Part shown: one piece after another, positions 50,929 to 59,613 of the stretch
How positions within the stretch are numbered: position 1 is the first letter of the stretch
Layout of the letters: every line of letters starts with the position of its first letter
From: Pseudomonas urmiensis
Lineage (GTDB): Bacteria > Pseudomonadota > Gammaproteobacteria > Pseudomonadales > Pseudomonadaceae
Direction of reading: 5' to 3'
Length of the DNA stretch: 64,000 bases
Assembly: GCF_014268815.2 (NCBI RefSeq)
Contig: NZ_JABWRE020000001.1
Location: 1,989,001-2,053,000, forward strand
Made by a program: the position numbers and the translations under genes
The notes under the pieces: model-generated
What the model was told of the DNA's origin: nothing
What the model saw: only the letters and a program-made list of their open reading frames with translations
The model's database searches: none

Positions 50929-51936
50929 ATGGGTATCGATCTTGCGCTGATCTGGTTTCTGATCATCGGCTTCGGCGTGATGATGTATGTGATCACCGAT
51001 GGCTTTGACTTGGGCATTGGCATCCTCTTTCCGTTCATCCCCGACCGCGATCATCGCGACACCATGGTCAACACCGTCGCTCCGGTGTGGGACGGCAACG
51101 AAACCTGGCTGGTACTGGGTGGGGCAGGGCTGATGGCTGCATTCCCCAAGGTCTATGCGATCTTGCTCAGCGCGCTGTACCTGCCGGCCCTGGGTTTACT
51201 GGTAGGGCTGGTCTGGCGTGGAGTGTCGTTCGAGTTCCGGTTCAAGGCCGATGATGCGCACAAGCCGTTCTGGGACCGAGCGTTCATGTCTGGCTCGTTC
51301 ATGGCCGCGTTTTTCCAGGGGGTGATTCTTGGCGCGTTCATCGAGGGCCACCAGATCGTCGATGGCGTGGCTACCGATGGCGTCATGAGCTGGCTGACGC
51401 CGTTCAACGTGTTCTGTGGTTTCGGCGTGGTCATCGCCTACGCGTTGCTGGGGGCGACCTGGCTGATCCTCAAGACCGAAGGCGACTTGCAGGCGCGAAT
51501 CATGCGCGCGACCGGGCCGATCACCGTGGCGACCGTACTGTCGATGCTGGTGGTGAGCGTCTGGACGCCCCTGACGCACCCGGCGATCTTCGAGCGCTGG
51601 TTCAGCCTGCCGAACTTCTGGTTCTTCCTGCCGGTGCCGGCGCTGGTGCTGGTGGCGACCTGGGCGATCTTGCGTTCGCTGCGCGGCGAGCCGCATGCCG
51701 GGCCGTTCATTTGGTCGCTGGTGCTGATCTTCCTGGGCTACACCGGTTTGCTGATCAGCATCTGGCCTTACGTGCTGCCGCCTAGCCTGACCATCTGGGA
51801 AGCCGCGGCACCGCCGCAGAGCCTGGGCTTTGCGCTGGTGGGGGCGCTGTTCATCATTCCGTTCATCCTGGGGTACTCGGCTTGGTCGTATTACGTGTTC
51901 CGAGGCAAAGTCAAAGTTGGCGAGGAGTTTCACTGA
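50929..51936 (+). CDS. cioB: Cyanide-insensitive bd-type oxidase subunit II, CioB
   Basis: 335-residue polytopic protein with the CydB/CioB pattern: LIWFLIIGFGVMMYVITDGFDLGIGILFPF at the N-terminus, VNTVAPVWDGNETWLVLGGAGLMAAFPKVYA and GVSFEFRFKA follow. About eight membrane helices are predicted. It pairs with CioA to form the quinol oxidase heterodimer. A GGGAG site precedes the ATG 14 nt after cioA. The next gene starts 2 nt after its stop. Confidence 0.94.
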   Translation: MGIDLALIWFLIIGFGVMMYVITDGFDLGIGILFPFIPDRDHRDTMVNTVAPVWDGNETWLVLGGAGLMAAFPKVYAILLSALYLPALGLLVGLVWRGVSFEFRFKADDAHKPFWDRAFMSGSFMAAFFQGVILGAFIEGHQIVDGVATDGVMSWLTPFNVFCGFGVVIAYALLGATWLILKTEGDLQARIMRATGPITVATVLSMLVVSVWTPLTHPAIFERWFSLPNFWFFLPVPALVLVATWAILRSLRGEPHAGPFIWSLVLIFLGYTGLLISIWPYVLPPSLTIWEAAAPPQSLGFALVGALFIIPFILGYSAWSYYVFRGKVKVGEEFH

Positions 51937-51938
51937 TC

Positions 51939-52082
51939 ATGAATCCATCTACTACCAAGGGGCCCGGGTGGAGCAAGCGTCTGTTGTGGTTGCTGGCGAT
52001 CTGGGCGGCTAGCGTCATGGCGCTGGGTGCGGTTGCGTTGGCTACGCGGTTGGCCATGAGGTTTGCGGGGATGACGGTTTAA
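51939..52082 (+). CDS. DUF2474 single-helix mini-subunit of the Cio oxidase
   Basis: 47-residue protein starting at ATG 51939, 2 nt after cioB. A short polar N-terminus (MNPSTTKGPGWSKR) leads into one membrane helix (LLWLLAIWAASVMALGAVALATRLAMRF region), matching DUF2474 proteins found after cioB. By position and shape it is the counterpart of CydX, the small subunit that stabilises hemes in bd oxidases. GAGGAG is about 14 nt upstream, so translation is probably coupled to cioB. Confidence 0.82.
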   Translation: MNPSTTKGPGWSKRLLWLLAIWAASVMALGAVALATRLAMRFAGMTV

Positions 52083-52105
52083 ACTGTTGCGCTTGGGTTG
52101 TCCGT

Positions 52106-52138
52106 AAGGGTCTGGGGTTCGCTTCAGGCCCTTTTTTT
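52106..52138 (+). terminator. Rho-independent terminator of the cio operon
   Basis: AAGGGTCTG (52106-52114) pairs with CAGGCCCTT (52125-52133), with one G-T wobble, and runs into seven T residues (52132-52138). It lies 24 nt after the DUF2474 stop. Confidence 0.88.
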
Positions 52139-52203
52139 GGTTGTTCGAAGGGGGCTGGGTTCTTCTGAGTTCCGAGCCTGTGGGCAGTAGTGGTGGATAA
52201 TTC

Positions 52204-52336
52204 GGCCTCTTCGCGGGCAAGCCCGCTCCCACAGGGTTCGTGGCGTGCGCAGGATCTGCGTGGTGTCAGTGCTGGTTCAACGCAGGTCATAAATCTGCGC
52301 GGTACCTGTGGGAGCGGGCTTGCCCGCGAAGAGGCC
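52204..52336. repeat. REP inverted pair (GGCCTCTTCGCGGGCAAGCC type)
   Basis: Arms 52204-52235 and 52305-52336 are perfect inverted 32-nt copies, identical to the REP arms at 43651-43721, but separated by a longer 69-nt unique centre. Confidence 0.88.
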
Positions 52337-52396
52337 AGTAGCGCCGCCACATCAAATGGATAAGCTCACTATCCTAGAGCCCAGAACCCCAAAAAC

Positions 52397-52972
52397 CTAT
52401 TCTTCCAACCACCGCGGACTATTGAAATTACTCAACCGCCGATCCCCCTCAGCACACTCCAATCCCTGCACCGAACCCAGCAACAAAACTTTCTGCAAAC
52501 TCCGCTCACCCACCTGCCAAGCCTGCTGCAAAACCGGCAACAAACGCCGCGGCAGCACGCTGAACATCGGCTGCCAATACCCAGCCTGACGCACCATGGC
52601 CGCGCTATCGTGCTCAACCGCCAGCCGCAGCAGGTCCTCAATCAACCCTTGATCAATCAGCGGCGCATCGCAGGCCAGCACGACAACCCATTCATGCCGA
52701 GCCACCTCGACACCGGCAATCACTCCAGCCAACGGCCCGGGATAGTCCACCTCGGCATCCCCCACCAATTGATCGGCAAAAACCCGATAGGCCTCCTGAT
52801 TGCGGTTGCAGGAAATCACCACGTCATCGCTCAAATCGCGCACCACCCGCTGCACATGCGCCACCAGCGGCTCGCCGCGCCAGCACACCAGGCCTTTGTC
52901 ACGGCCACCCATGCGCTGGCCGCGACCACCGGCCAAAATGAGGATGGAGCAGGGGAGAAGGGCAGCGGACAT
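52397..52972 (-). CDS. mobA: Molybdenum cofactor guanylyltransferase MobA
   Basis: 191 residues. The nucleotide-binding N-terminus ILILAGGRGQRMGGRDKGLV is diagnostic: LAGG-RG-RMGG-DKG is the MobA signature for GTP and Mg binding. Later VVLACDAPLIDQGLIEDLL is the second metal motif. MobA adds GMP to molybdopterin for bis-MGD enzymes. Its gene follows the RND genes on the same strand after 60 nt but is functionally unrelated. Confidence 0.93.
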   Translation of the reverse strand: MSAALLPCSILILAGGRGQRMGGRDKGLVCWRGEPLVAHVQRVVRDLSDDVVISCNRNQEAYRVFADQLVGDAEVDYPGPLAGVIAGVEVARHEWVVVLACDAPLIDQGLIEDLLRLAVEHDSAAMVRQAGYWQPMFSVLPRRLLPVLQQAWQVGERSLQKVLLLGSVQGLECAEGDRRLSNFNSPRWLEE

Positions 52973-53032
52973 AAAAAAGAGTTCCTGGCGGCTAAGCCAG
53001 AAACCCTCCCATGTCGCAGGTGGCTTGTCCAG

Positions 53033-56000
53033 TCAGCCTTCGCTGACGACCGCCGCGGTATGCTTGGCCTTGCCGCGCCCAGCCAAACGCATCACCAGCA
53101 CAAAGAATACCGGCACGAACACCACCGCCAAGGTCGCACTGAGCATGCCGCCGATCACCCCGGTGCCAATCGCTTGTTGGCTGGCGGAGCTGGCACCGGT
53201 GGCGATGGCCAGCGGCACCACGCCGAGAATGAACGCCAGCGAGGTCATCACGATTGGCCGCAGGCGCAGACGTGCAGCGTGTACGGCAGCGTCCACCGGG
53301 TCTTGGCCCTGGTCGACCAGGCTCTTGGCGAACTCGATGATCAGAATGGCGTTCTTTGCCGATAGACCGATCAGGGTGATCAGGCCGACCTTGAAGAACA
53401 CGTCGTTGGGCATGCCGCGCAGGGTCACGGCCAGGACCGCGCCGAGCACCCCCAATGGCACCACCAGCAGTACGGCAGTAGGGATCGACCAGCTCTCGTA
53501 CAGCGCCGCCAGGCAGAGGAACACCACCAACAGCGATAGCGCCATCAGCAACGGCGCCTGGCTACCGGACAGACGCTCTTGCAGTGACAAGCCGGTCCAT
53601 TCCAGGGCAGTGCCTTCGGGCAGTTGGTCGACCAGGCGCTGGATTTCAGCCATGGCCTCGCCGGAGCTGTAGCCAGCCGCCGGCTCGCCGGAGATCGCCA
53701 CCGCCGGATAGCCGTTGTAGCGGGTCAGTTGTACCGGGCCACTGACCCAGTTCGCCTGGACGAAGGCTCCCAGCGGCACCATCTTGCCGCTGGTGTTGCG
53801 TACGTGGATCTTCAGCAGGTCTTCGACCTGGCTGCGCTGGTCGCCTTCAGCCTGCACCACCACCCGCTGCATGCGGCCTTGGTTGGGGAAGTCGTTGACG
53901 TAGTTGGAGCCCACCGCGGTGTCCAGCACAGCGCCAATGTCGGCGAATGACACGCCCAGGGCGTTGGCCTGGCGTCGGTCGATTTCCAGCTGCACCTGCG
54001 GGCTCTCGGCCAGCGACTCTTCGCGCACGTTGACCAGCACCTTGCTCTTGCGCGCGTTGGCCATCAGCTCGTCACGCGCTGCCATCAACCGCGCATGGCC
54101 AAGCCCGCCGCGGTCTTGCAAGCGGAACTCGAAGCCAGTGGACTCGCCCAGGCCGTCGATCGGCGGCGGCAGCACCGAGTAGGCGATGGCATCCTTGAGT
54201 TGACTAAAGGCCAGGGTCGCCCGGTCGGCGATGGACTGGGCGCTGTCGTCGGCACCACGCTCGGACCAGTCCTTGAGGGTGGTAAAGGCCAGTGCTGCGT
54301 TCTGGCCACTGCCGGAGAAGCTGAAGCCCAGGATCAGCGTGGTGTTGCCCACTCCAGGCTCCTCGGCGTTGTGCGCTTCGATCTGGGCGGCGATCTGCTC
54401 GGTACGGGCGCGACTGGCGCCAGGCGGCAGTTGGATATCGGTAATGGTGTAACCCTGGTCTTCGGTGGGCAGGAAGGCGGTCGGCAGCTGGCTGAAGCCA
54501 AAGCCCAACGCCACTAACAGCAGGCCATACACCAGCAAGTAGCGGCCACTGCGCTTGAGTGCCTGTACCACCCAACGTTGATAGCCGTTGCTCATGCCTT
54601 CGAAGCGCCGGTTGAACCAGCCAAAGAAGCCTTTGCGCTCATGGTGCTCGCCCTTGGCCACTGGCTTGAGCAAGGTCGCGCACAGCGCCGGGGTCAGGCT
54701 CAGGGCAAGAAACGCCGAGAACAGGATCGAGACTGCCATCGATACCGAGAACTGCTGGTAGATCACTCCCACCGAACCTTTCATGAAGGCCATCGGCAGG
54801 AACACCGCCACCAGTACCAGGGTAATCCCGACGATAGCGCCGCTGATCTGGCCCATGGCCTTGCGCGTGGCTTGTTTGGGTGGCAGGCCTTCTTCGGCCA
54901 TGATCCGTTCGACGTTTTCCACCACCACGATGGCGTCGTCCACCAGGATGCCGATCGCCAAAACCATGCCGAACAGGGTCAGCACGTTGACCGAGAAGCC
55001 CAGCGCCAGCATCACGGCAAAGGTGCCCATCAGCGCCACCGGTACCACCAGGGTCGGGATCAGCGTGTAGCGCAGGTTTTGCAGGAACAAAAACATCACC
55101 GCGAACACCAGCAGCATCGCCTCGAACAGGGTAGTGATCACCTGCTGGATCGACACCTTGACGAACGGCGAGGTGTCATACGGGATGTCGTACTTGACCC
55201 CTTCGGGGAAGTAGTGCGCCAGCTGGGCCATCTTCTCGCGCACCAGGGTCGCGGTTTCCATGGCGTTGGCACCGGGCGACAGCTGCACGGCAAAGGCCGT
55301 CGACGGCTTGCCGTTCAGACGTGTGCCGTACTGGTATTCCTGGGCGCCAATCTCGACCCGGGCGACATCCCCGATGGTCACGCTGGAGCCGTCGGGGTTG
55401 GCGCGCAGGACGATGGCGGCGAATTCCTCAGGCAGGCTCAGCTGACCCTTGACCACCACGTTGGCGGTGATTTCCTGGGTCGGGCGGCTGGGCAGGTCGC
55501 CGATGCTGCCGGGGGCGACTTGCGCGTTCTGTGCGGCAATCGCTTCGGCGACATCGTTGGGCGTGAGGTTGAAACCGATCAGCTTGCGTGGGTCGATCCA
55601 GATCCGCATGGCCCGCTCCGAGCCATACAGCTGGGCTTTGCCAACGCCCTTGAGGCGGCGGATCTCGTTCATCACGTTGCGCGCGAGGATGTCGCTGAGC
55701 GCGGTTTCATCCAGGCTGCCGTCCTCGGAGGTGAGGGTGGCCAGCAAGAGGAAGCCGGTGGAGACCTTCTCCACCTGCAAACCCTGCTGGGTCACCGGCC
55801 GCGGCAGGCGCGACTCGACTACCTTGAGGCGGTTTTGCACATCGACCTGGGCCAGGTCCGGGTGGGTGCCTGGCTCGAAGGTCGCGGTAATGGTGGCGCT
55901 GCCCAGGCTGCTCTGCGAGGAGAAGTACAGCAGGTTGTCGGCGCCATTGAGCTCCTGCTCGATCAGGCTGACCACGCTCTCATCCATGGTCGCGGCCGAG

Positions 56001-56155
56001 GCGCCGGGGTAGACGGCGTAGATCTCCACCTGCGGCGGCGCCACGTTAGGGTACTGGGCCACCGGCAATTGCGGGATCGCCAGGGCGCCGGCCAGCAGGA
56101 TGAACAGTGCGATCACCCAGGCGAATACTGGGCGGTCGATAAAGAACTGCGGCAT
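53033..56155 (-). CDS. RND multidrug efflux permease (HAE1 family, MexD/MexY-like)
   Basis: 1040-residue inner-membrane drug/proton antiporter with 12 helices and two large periplasmic loops. FFIDRPVFAWVIALFILLAG, PNVAPPQVEIYAVYPGASA, GILVDDAIVVVENVERIM (proton relay Asp pair in helix 4) and GLITLIGLSAKNAILIIEFAK are standard HAE1 motifs. Helix 10 Lys is in LSAKNAIL. It lies 11 nt downstream of its membrane-fusion partner. No outer-membrane factor gene follows, so the pump probably recruits a TolC/OprM-type channel from another locus, as MexXY does. Confidence 0.94.
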   Translation of the reverse strand: MPQFFIDRPVFAWVIALFILLAGALAIPQLPVAQYPNVAPPQVEIYAVYPGASAATMDESVVSLIEQELNGADNLLYFSSQSSLGSATITATFEPGTHPDLAQVDVQNRLKVVESRLPRPVTQQGLQVEKVSTGFLLLATLTSEDGSLDETALSDILARNVMNEIRRLKGVGKAQLYGSERAMRIWIDPRKLIGFNLTPNDVAEAIAAQNAQVAPGSIGDLPSRPTQEITANVVVKGQLSLPEEFAAIVLRANPDGSSVTIGDVARVEIGAQEYQYGTRLNGKPSTAFAVQLSPGANAMETATLVREKMAQLAHYFPEGVKYDIPYDTSPFVKVSIQQVITTLFEAMLLVFAVMFLFLQNLRYTLIPTLVVPVALMGTFAVMLALGFSVNVLTLFGMVLAIGILVDDAIVVVENVERIMAEEGLPPKQATRKAMGQISGAIVGITLVLVAVFLPMAFMKGSVGVIYQQFSVSMAVSILFSAFLALSLTPALCATLLKPVAKGEHHERKGFFGWFNRRFEGMSNGYQRWVVQALKRSGRYLLVYGLLLVALGFGFSQLPTAFLPTEDQGYTITDIQLPPGASRARTEQIAAQIEAHNAEEPGVGNTTLILGFSFSGSGQNAALAFTTLKDWSERGADDSAQSIADRATLAFSQLKDAIAYSVLPPPIDGLGESTGFEFRLQDRGGLGHARLMAARDELMANARKSKVLVNVREESLAESPQVQLEIDRRQANALGVSFADIGAVLDTAVGSNYVNDFPNQGRMQRVVVQAEGDQRSQVEDLLKIHVRNTSGKMVPLGAFVQANWVSGPVQLTRYNGYPAVAISGEPAAGYSSGEAMAEIQRLVDQLPEGTALEWTGLSLQERLSGSQAPLLMALSLLVVFLCLAALYESWSIPTAVLLVVPLGVLGAVLAVTLRGMPNDVFFKVGLITLIGLSAKNAILIIEFAKSLVDQGQDPVDAAVHAARLRLRPIVMTSLAFILGVVPLAIATGASSASQQAIGTGVIGGMLSATLAVVFVPVFFVLVMRLAGRGKAKHTAAVVSEG

Positions 56156-56166
56156 GAATCAGGCCC

Positions 56167-57342
56167 TCACTGGCCGTTGTGCTGGACGATCGGAAGCGCG
56201 TCCTGTGATGACTCAACTTGCACCTGGTCGCCGGCCTTGACGTGTTGCAGGCCTTCGACCACCACCCGCTCACCTGCGGCGAGGCCTTCGCTGACGATCC
56301 AGCGATCGCCTTGCGCGCTGCCCAGGACGATCTGCCGTTCGCTGATACGGGCTTGCGCGTCGACCACCAGCACCTTCGGCACGCCCGCGCTGTCACGCAA
56401 GATCGCCCGCTGCGGCACGCTGATGCCCTTGGGCTGCACGGCCTGCTCCAGGCGCACGCGCACATAGCTGCCAGGCAGCAGGTCGAGATCCGGGTTGGGG
56501 AACTCGCTGCGCAGGGTGATCTGGTTGGTGCTCGGATCGACGCTGATGTCGGAGAACAGCAACTTGCCCGCCAGCGGGTAGGCACTGCCGTCATCCTGAA
56601 TCAAGGTAGCCTTGGCCTGGCCTTCGCCGACCTGGCTCAATTCACCAGCGCGCAAGGCGCGGCGCAGGGCATTGAGCTCGCGGGTCGACTGGCTGACATC
56701 GGCATGGATCGGGTCCAATTGCTGGATGGTGGCCAGCGGCGTGGTTTCGTTCTGACCGACCAGCGCACCTTCGGTCACCAGCGCGCGGCCGATGCGCCCA
56801 GAGATCGGCGCGGTGACCGTGGCGTAACCCAGGTTCAGTCGCGCCCGCTCCAGGGCAGCCTTGGCCTCGGCGACTTCGGCATCAGCCTGGAGCAACGCAG
56901 CGCGAGCATTGTCGTATTCCTGGCGGCTGACCGCCTTGTCGTCGACCAGTTGACTGTAGCGTTGCGCTTGCAGGCGCGCCTGGTAGCGGGTGGCCTCGGC
57001 CTTGGCCAGGGTGGCGCGGGCGCTGTCGTGATCGGCCTTGAAGGGCGCCGGGTCGATCAGGAACAACACCTGGCCCTGTTTGACATCGCTGCCTTCACGG
57101 TACACCCGCTTGAGCACCACCCCCGCGACCCGTGCGCGCACCTCTGCCGTGCGCGGCGCCAGGATGCGCCCGCTCAGTTCGGTGCTGATCGCCAGAGGCT
57201 GGACCTGCACCGTTTCCACCCGCACCTGCGGCGTGGGCGCTTGTTCTTGCTGCTCGGCAGCATCGTCGCAGCCAGCGAGTAATACGCTCAGCAGCACCAA
57301 AGGCGCCAAACGGCGCAGGCGGGTAGGGCGGTGAGTAGACAT
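56167..57342 (-). CDS. RND efflux membrane-fusion lipoprotein (MexC/MexX-like)
   Basis: 391-residue periplasmic adaptor. A lipobox LLAGC (Cys about residue 25) ends the signal. Barrel-sandwich and lipoyl halves (LSGRILAPRTAEVRARVAGVVLKRVYREGSDVKQGQVLFLIDPAPF and TVTAPISGRIGRALVTEGALVG) flank the alpha-hairpin (ATRYQARLQAQRYSQLVDDKAVSRQEYDNARAALLQ). It bridges the permease and an outer-membrane channel. Divergent from a two-component system whose genes start 158 bp away, the probable regulator. Confidence 0.93.
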   Translation of the reverse strand: MSTHRPTRLRRLAPLVLLSVLLAGCDDAAEQQEQAPTPQVRVETVQVQPLAISTELSGRILAPRTAEVRARVAGVVLKRVYREGSDVKQGQVLFLIDPAPFKADHDSARATLAKAEATRYQARLQAQRYSQLVDDKAVSRQEYDNARAALLQADAEVAEAKAALERARLNLGYATVTAPISGRIGRALVTEGALVGQNETTPLATIQQLDPIHADVSQSTRELNALRRALRAGELSQVGEGQAKATLIQDDGSAYPLAGKLLFSDISVDPSTNQITLRSEFPNPDLDLLPGSYVRVRLEQAVQPKGISVPQRAILRDSAGVPKVLVVDAQARISERQIVLGSAQGDRWIVSEGLAAGERVVVEGLQHVKAGDQVQVESSQDALPIVQHNGQ

Positions 57343-57500
57343 GCGGGGTTTTCCGAAAATGACCAGGCGTATGCTAAAGCAGGCGCTCGCGGCGTGGGTG
57401 TGAAGCAGTGTAGGACGAGTGTGAAAAAGTGTAAGGAATGCCGCTGGCCAGGCGTAGGATTCTATATCCTGCCTCTCACCATTTCGCTACTACGCCCTTT

Positions 57501-58202
57501 ATGCCGAACATTCTCCTGGTCGAAGACGACAGCGCGTTGTCTGAATTGATCGCCAGCTACCTGCAACGCAACGACTTTCATGTCCGGGTGATCGCCCGGG
57601 GCGACCACGTGCTGGAAGCGTTTCGCCGGGACAAACCTGACCTGGTGGTGCTCGACCTGATGCTGCCGGGGCTCGACGGCCTGCAAGTGTGCCGCCTGTT
57701 GCGCCAGGAATCCCAAGGCCTGCCAATCCTCATGCTGACCGCCCGCGACGATAGCTACGATCAGGTGCTGGGGCTGGAGATGGGCGCCGACGACTACGTG
57801 ACCAAACCCTGTGAGCCGCGGGTGCTGCTGGCCAGGGTGCGCACCCTGCTGCGCCGCAGCAGTATCAATGAGCCGCGCCTGGAGAGTGACCTGATCCTGG
57901 TCGGCGGTTTGCAGATCAACCTGGCCGAACGCACCGTGACCTGGCGTGGCGAGGAAGTCGAATTGTCCAGCGGCGAGTACAACCTGTTGGTGGTGTTGGC
58001 GCGCAATGCCGGTGAAGTGCTCAGCCGCGACCGCATCCTGCAGCAGTTGCGCGGGATCGAGTTCAACGGCACCGACCGCTCGGTGGACGTCGCCATCTCC
58101 AAACTGCGGCGCAAGTTCGACGACAACGCCGGCGAAGCGCGCAAGATCAAGACCGTGTGGGGCAAGGGCTACTTGTTCAGCCGCGTCGAGTGGGAGTTCT
58201 GA
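57501..58202 (+). CDS. OmpR-family response regulator (RstA/ParR-like)
   Basis: 233 residues. ATG 57501 starts the receiver directly (MPNILLVEDDSALSELI); acceptor Asp52 in VVLDLMLPG, and KPCEPRVLLARVRTLLRR marks the end of the receiver. The C-terminal winged helix (LNLLVVLARNAGEVLSRDRILQQLRG, RSVDVAISKLRRKF, KTVWGKGYLF) binds DNA. It is divergent from the RND operon and 7 nt upstream of its sensor. Control of the efflux genes is inferred from position. Confidence 0.9.
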   Translation: MPNILLVEDDSALSELIASYLQRNDFHVRVIARGDHVLEAFRRDKPDLVVLDLMLPGLDGLQVCRLLRQESQGLPILMLTARDDSYDQVLGLEMGADDYVTKPCEPRVLLARVRTLLRRSSINEPRLESDLILVGGLQINLAERTVTWRGEEVELSSGEYNLLVVLARNAGEVLSRDRILQQLRGIEFNGTDRSVDVAISKLRRKFDDNAGEARKIKTVWGKGYLFSRVEWEF

Positions 58203-58209
58203 GCGCATC

Positions 58210-59508
58210 ATGCTGAAGATCCTGGTGCGCCTGTACCTGGTGATCATCGTCGCCTATGCCGGTGCCTTGCTGCTGATCCCCGACGCTATCGTCGGTGCCT
58301 TCCATGAGCGCTTCATGGCCTACAACCTCGACCAGGCCAAGGGCGTGCAGTCGCTGATCGTGCGCCAGTTCCAGCAGGCACCGCGCGAGCAGTGGCCAGC
58401 GGTGGAAAGCGACTTGGCGGCGCACTTCACGCCGTTGCAAGTCAAGCTGCTCAAGTGGGACGAAGCCGAGCTGACGGTGGCTGAGCGGGCACGTCTTGAG
58501 CATGGCTTGAAGGTGGTGCGCATCGGCGACTGGGGCTATTACCAGACCGCCCTGGCAGCGCTCGACCCGGACTGGCTGGTGAGCCTGCACAGCCCGCCGG
58601 ATCCGGTCGATATCAATGTGTTGTCCTGGGGCGTGACGGTGTTGATCGGCGCCGCCATGCTCGGTTGCCTGCTGGTCTGGGTGTGGCCGCACTGGCGCGA
58701 CCTGGAGCGGCTCAAGGAGACCGCCCGGCGCTTGGGCCAGGGGCAGATGTCGGAGCGCACACACATCTCGGCGCACTCGAACATCGGCGAACTGGCCGGG
58801 GTGTTCGACACCATGGCCGGCGACCTGGAGCGCCACGTCAACCAGCAGCGCGAGCTGCTCAATGCGGTGTCGCATGAACTGCGAACGCCGTTGACCCGCC
58901 TGGATTTTGGCCTGGTGCTGCTGTTCGACGAGGTCCCGCCAGCCAGCCGCAAGCGCCTGCTGGAGCTGGTCGGGCATGTGCGCGAGCTGGATGAGCTGGT
59001 GCTCGAGTTACTGTCTTACAGCCGCTTGCAGAATGCCGAGCAGGCCCGCGAGCGGGTCGAGGTGTCGTTGCTGGAGCTGGTCGACAGTGTGCTTGGCGGC
59101 TTTGCCGAAGAGCTCGATGGGCGCGGCATCCAGTGGGAAGTGCGCGCCGATGACAAGCTGCCGCGCTTTGTCCTCGATCCGCGCCTGACCGCCCGCGCGG
59201 TGCAGAATCTGGTGCGCAATGCCATGCGTTATTGCGACGAGAGCCTGCTGTTGCGGCTCAAGCTGGAAGCCGATGGGGCCTGTTTGCTGACGGTTGAGGA
59301 TGACGGCATTGGCATTCCGGTCGAGGAGCGTGAGCGGATCTTCCAGCCATTCTATCGGCTCGATCGCAGCCGCGATCGCAATACCGGCGGGTTTGGCTTG
59401 GGGCTGGCGATCAGCCGGCGGGCGATCGAGGGGCAGGGTGGCACGCTTACCGTGGCGCAGTCGGTGTTGGGTGGGGCGCAGTTCAAGATTCGTTTGCCTG
59501 CCAGTTGA
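58210..59508 (+). CDS. Sensor histidine kinase (RstB/ParS-like)
   Basis: 432 residues. ATG 58210 is chosen for the first membrane helix (ILVRLYLVIIVAYAGALLLI). A periplasmic sensor of about 105 residues is followed by helix 2 (VLSWGVTVLIGAAMLGCLLVWV), a HAMP domain (LERLKETARRLGQGQM) and a dimerisation/phosphoacceptor motif NAVSHELRTPLTRL with His222. The ATP domain has NLVRNAMRYC (N box), DDGIGIP (G1) and GGFGLGLAIS (G2). Partner of the regulator just upstream. Confidence 0.92.
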   Translation: MLKILVRLYLVIIVAYAGALLLIPDAIVGAFHERFMAYNLDQAKGVQSLIVRQFQQAPREQWPAVESDLAAHFTPLQVKLLKWDEAELTVAERARLEHGLKVVRIGDWGYYQTALAALDPDWLVSLHSPPDPVDINVLSWGVTVLIGAAMLGCLLVWVWPHWRDLERLKETARRLGQGQMSERTHISAHSNIGELAGVFDTMAGDLERHVNQQRELLNAVSHELRTPLTRLDFGLVLLFDEVPPASRKRLLELVGHVRELDELVLELLSYSRLQNAEQARERVEVSLLELVDSVLGGFAEELDGRGIQWEVRADDKLPRFVLDPRLTARAVQNLVRNAMRYCDESLLLRLKLEADGACLLTVEDDGIGIPVEERERIFQPFYRLDRSRDRNTGGFGLGLAISRRAIEGQGGTLTVAQSVLGGAQFKIRLPAS

Positions 59509-59523
59509 GGGTGTGTTTGTTCC

Positions 59524-59577
59524 GGCCTCTTCGCAGGCAAGCCCGCTCCTACAGGTTTTGTGTAGGGGCTGCGGGCG
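59524..59577. repeat. REP element (single, degenerate pair)
   Basis: One REP arm with substitutions (GGCCTCTTCGCAGGCAAGCC and a CTCCTACAGG end) at 59524-59555 faces a partial inverted remnant TGTAGGGGCTGCGGGC. It lies between the convergent sensor kinase and diguanylate cyclase genes. Confidence 0.6.
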
Positions 59578-59613
59578 TGGGGTGACCACGCAGCGGCAGG
59601 TACTGGACCTGTG

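Larger units (their letters stand above)
52083..52396. other. Intergenic stretch between cio operon and mobA
   Basis: 314 bp without a supported gene. It contains the cio terminator (52106-52138) and a REP pair (52204-52336), then the convergent mobA 3' end. Confidence 0.75.

Noticed and set aside
54578..56467. 629-codon plus-strand frame opposite the RND permease
   Set aside because: His/Gln/Arg-rich translation without domain similarity, antisense to conserved HAE1 motifs.
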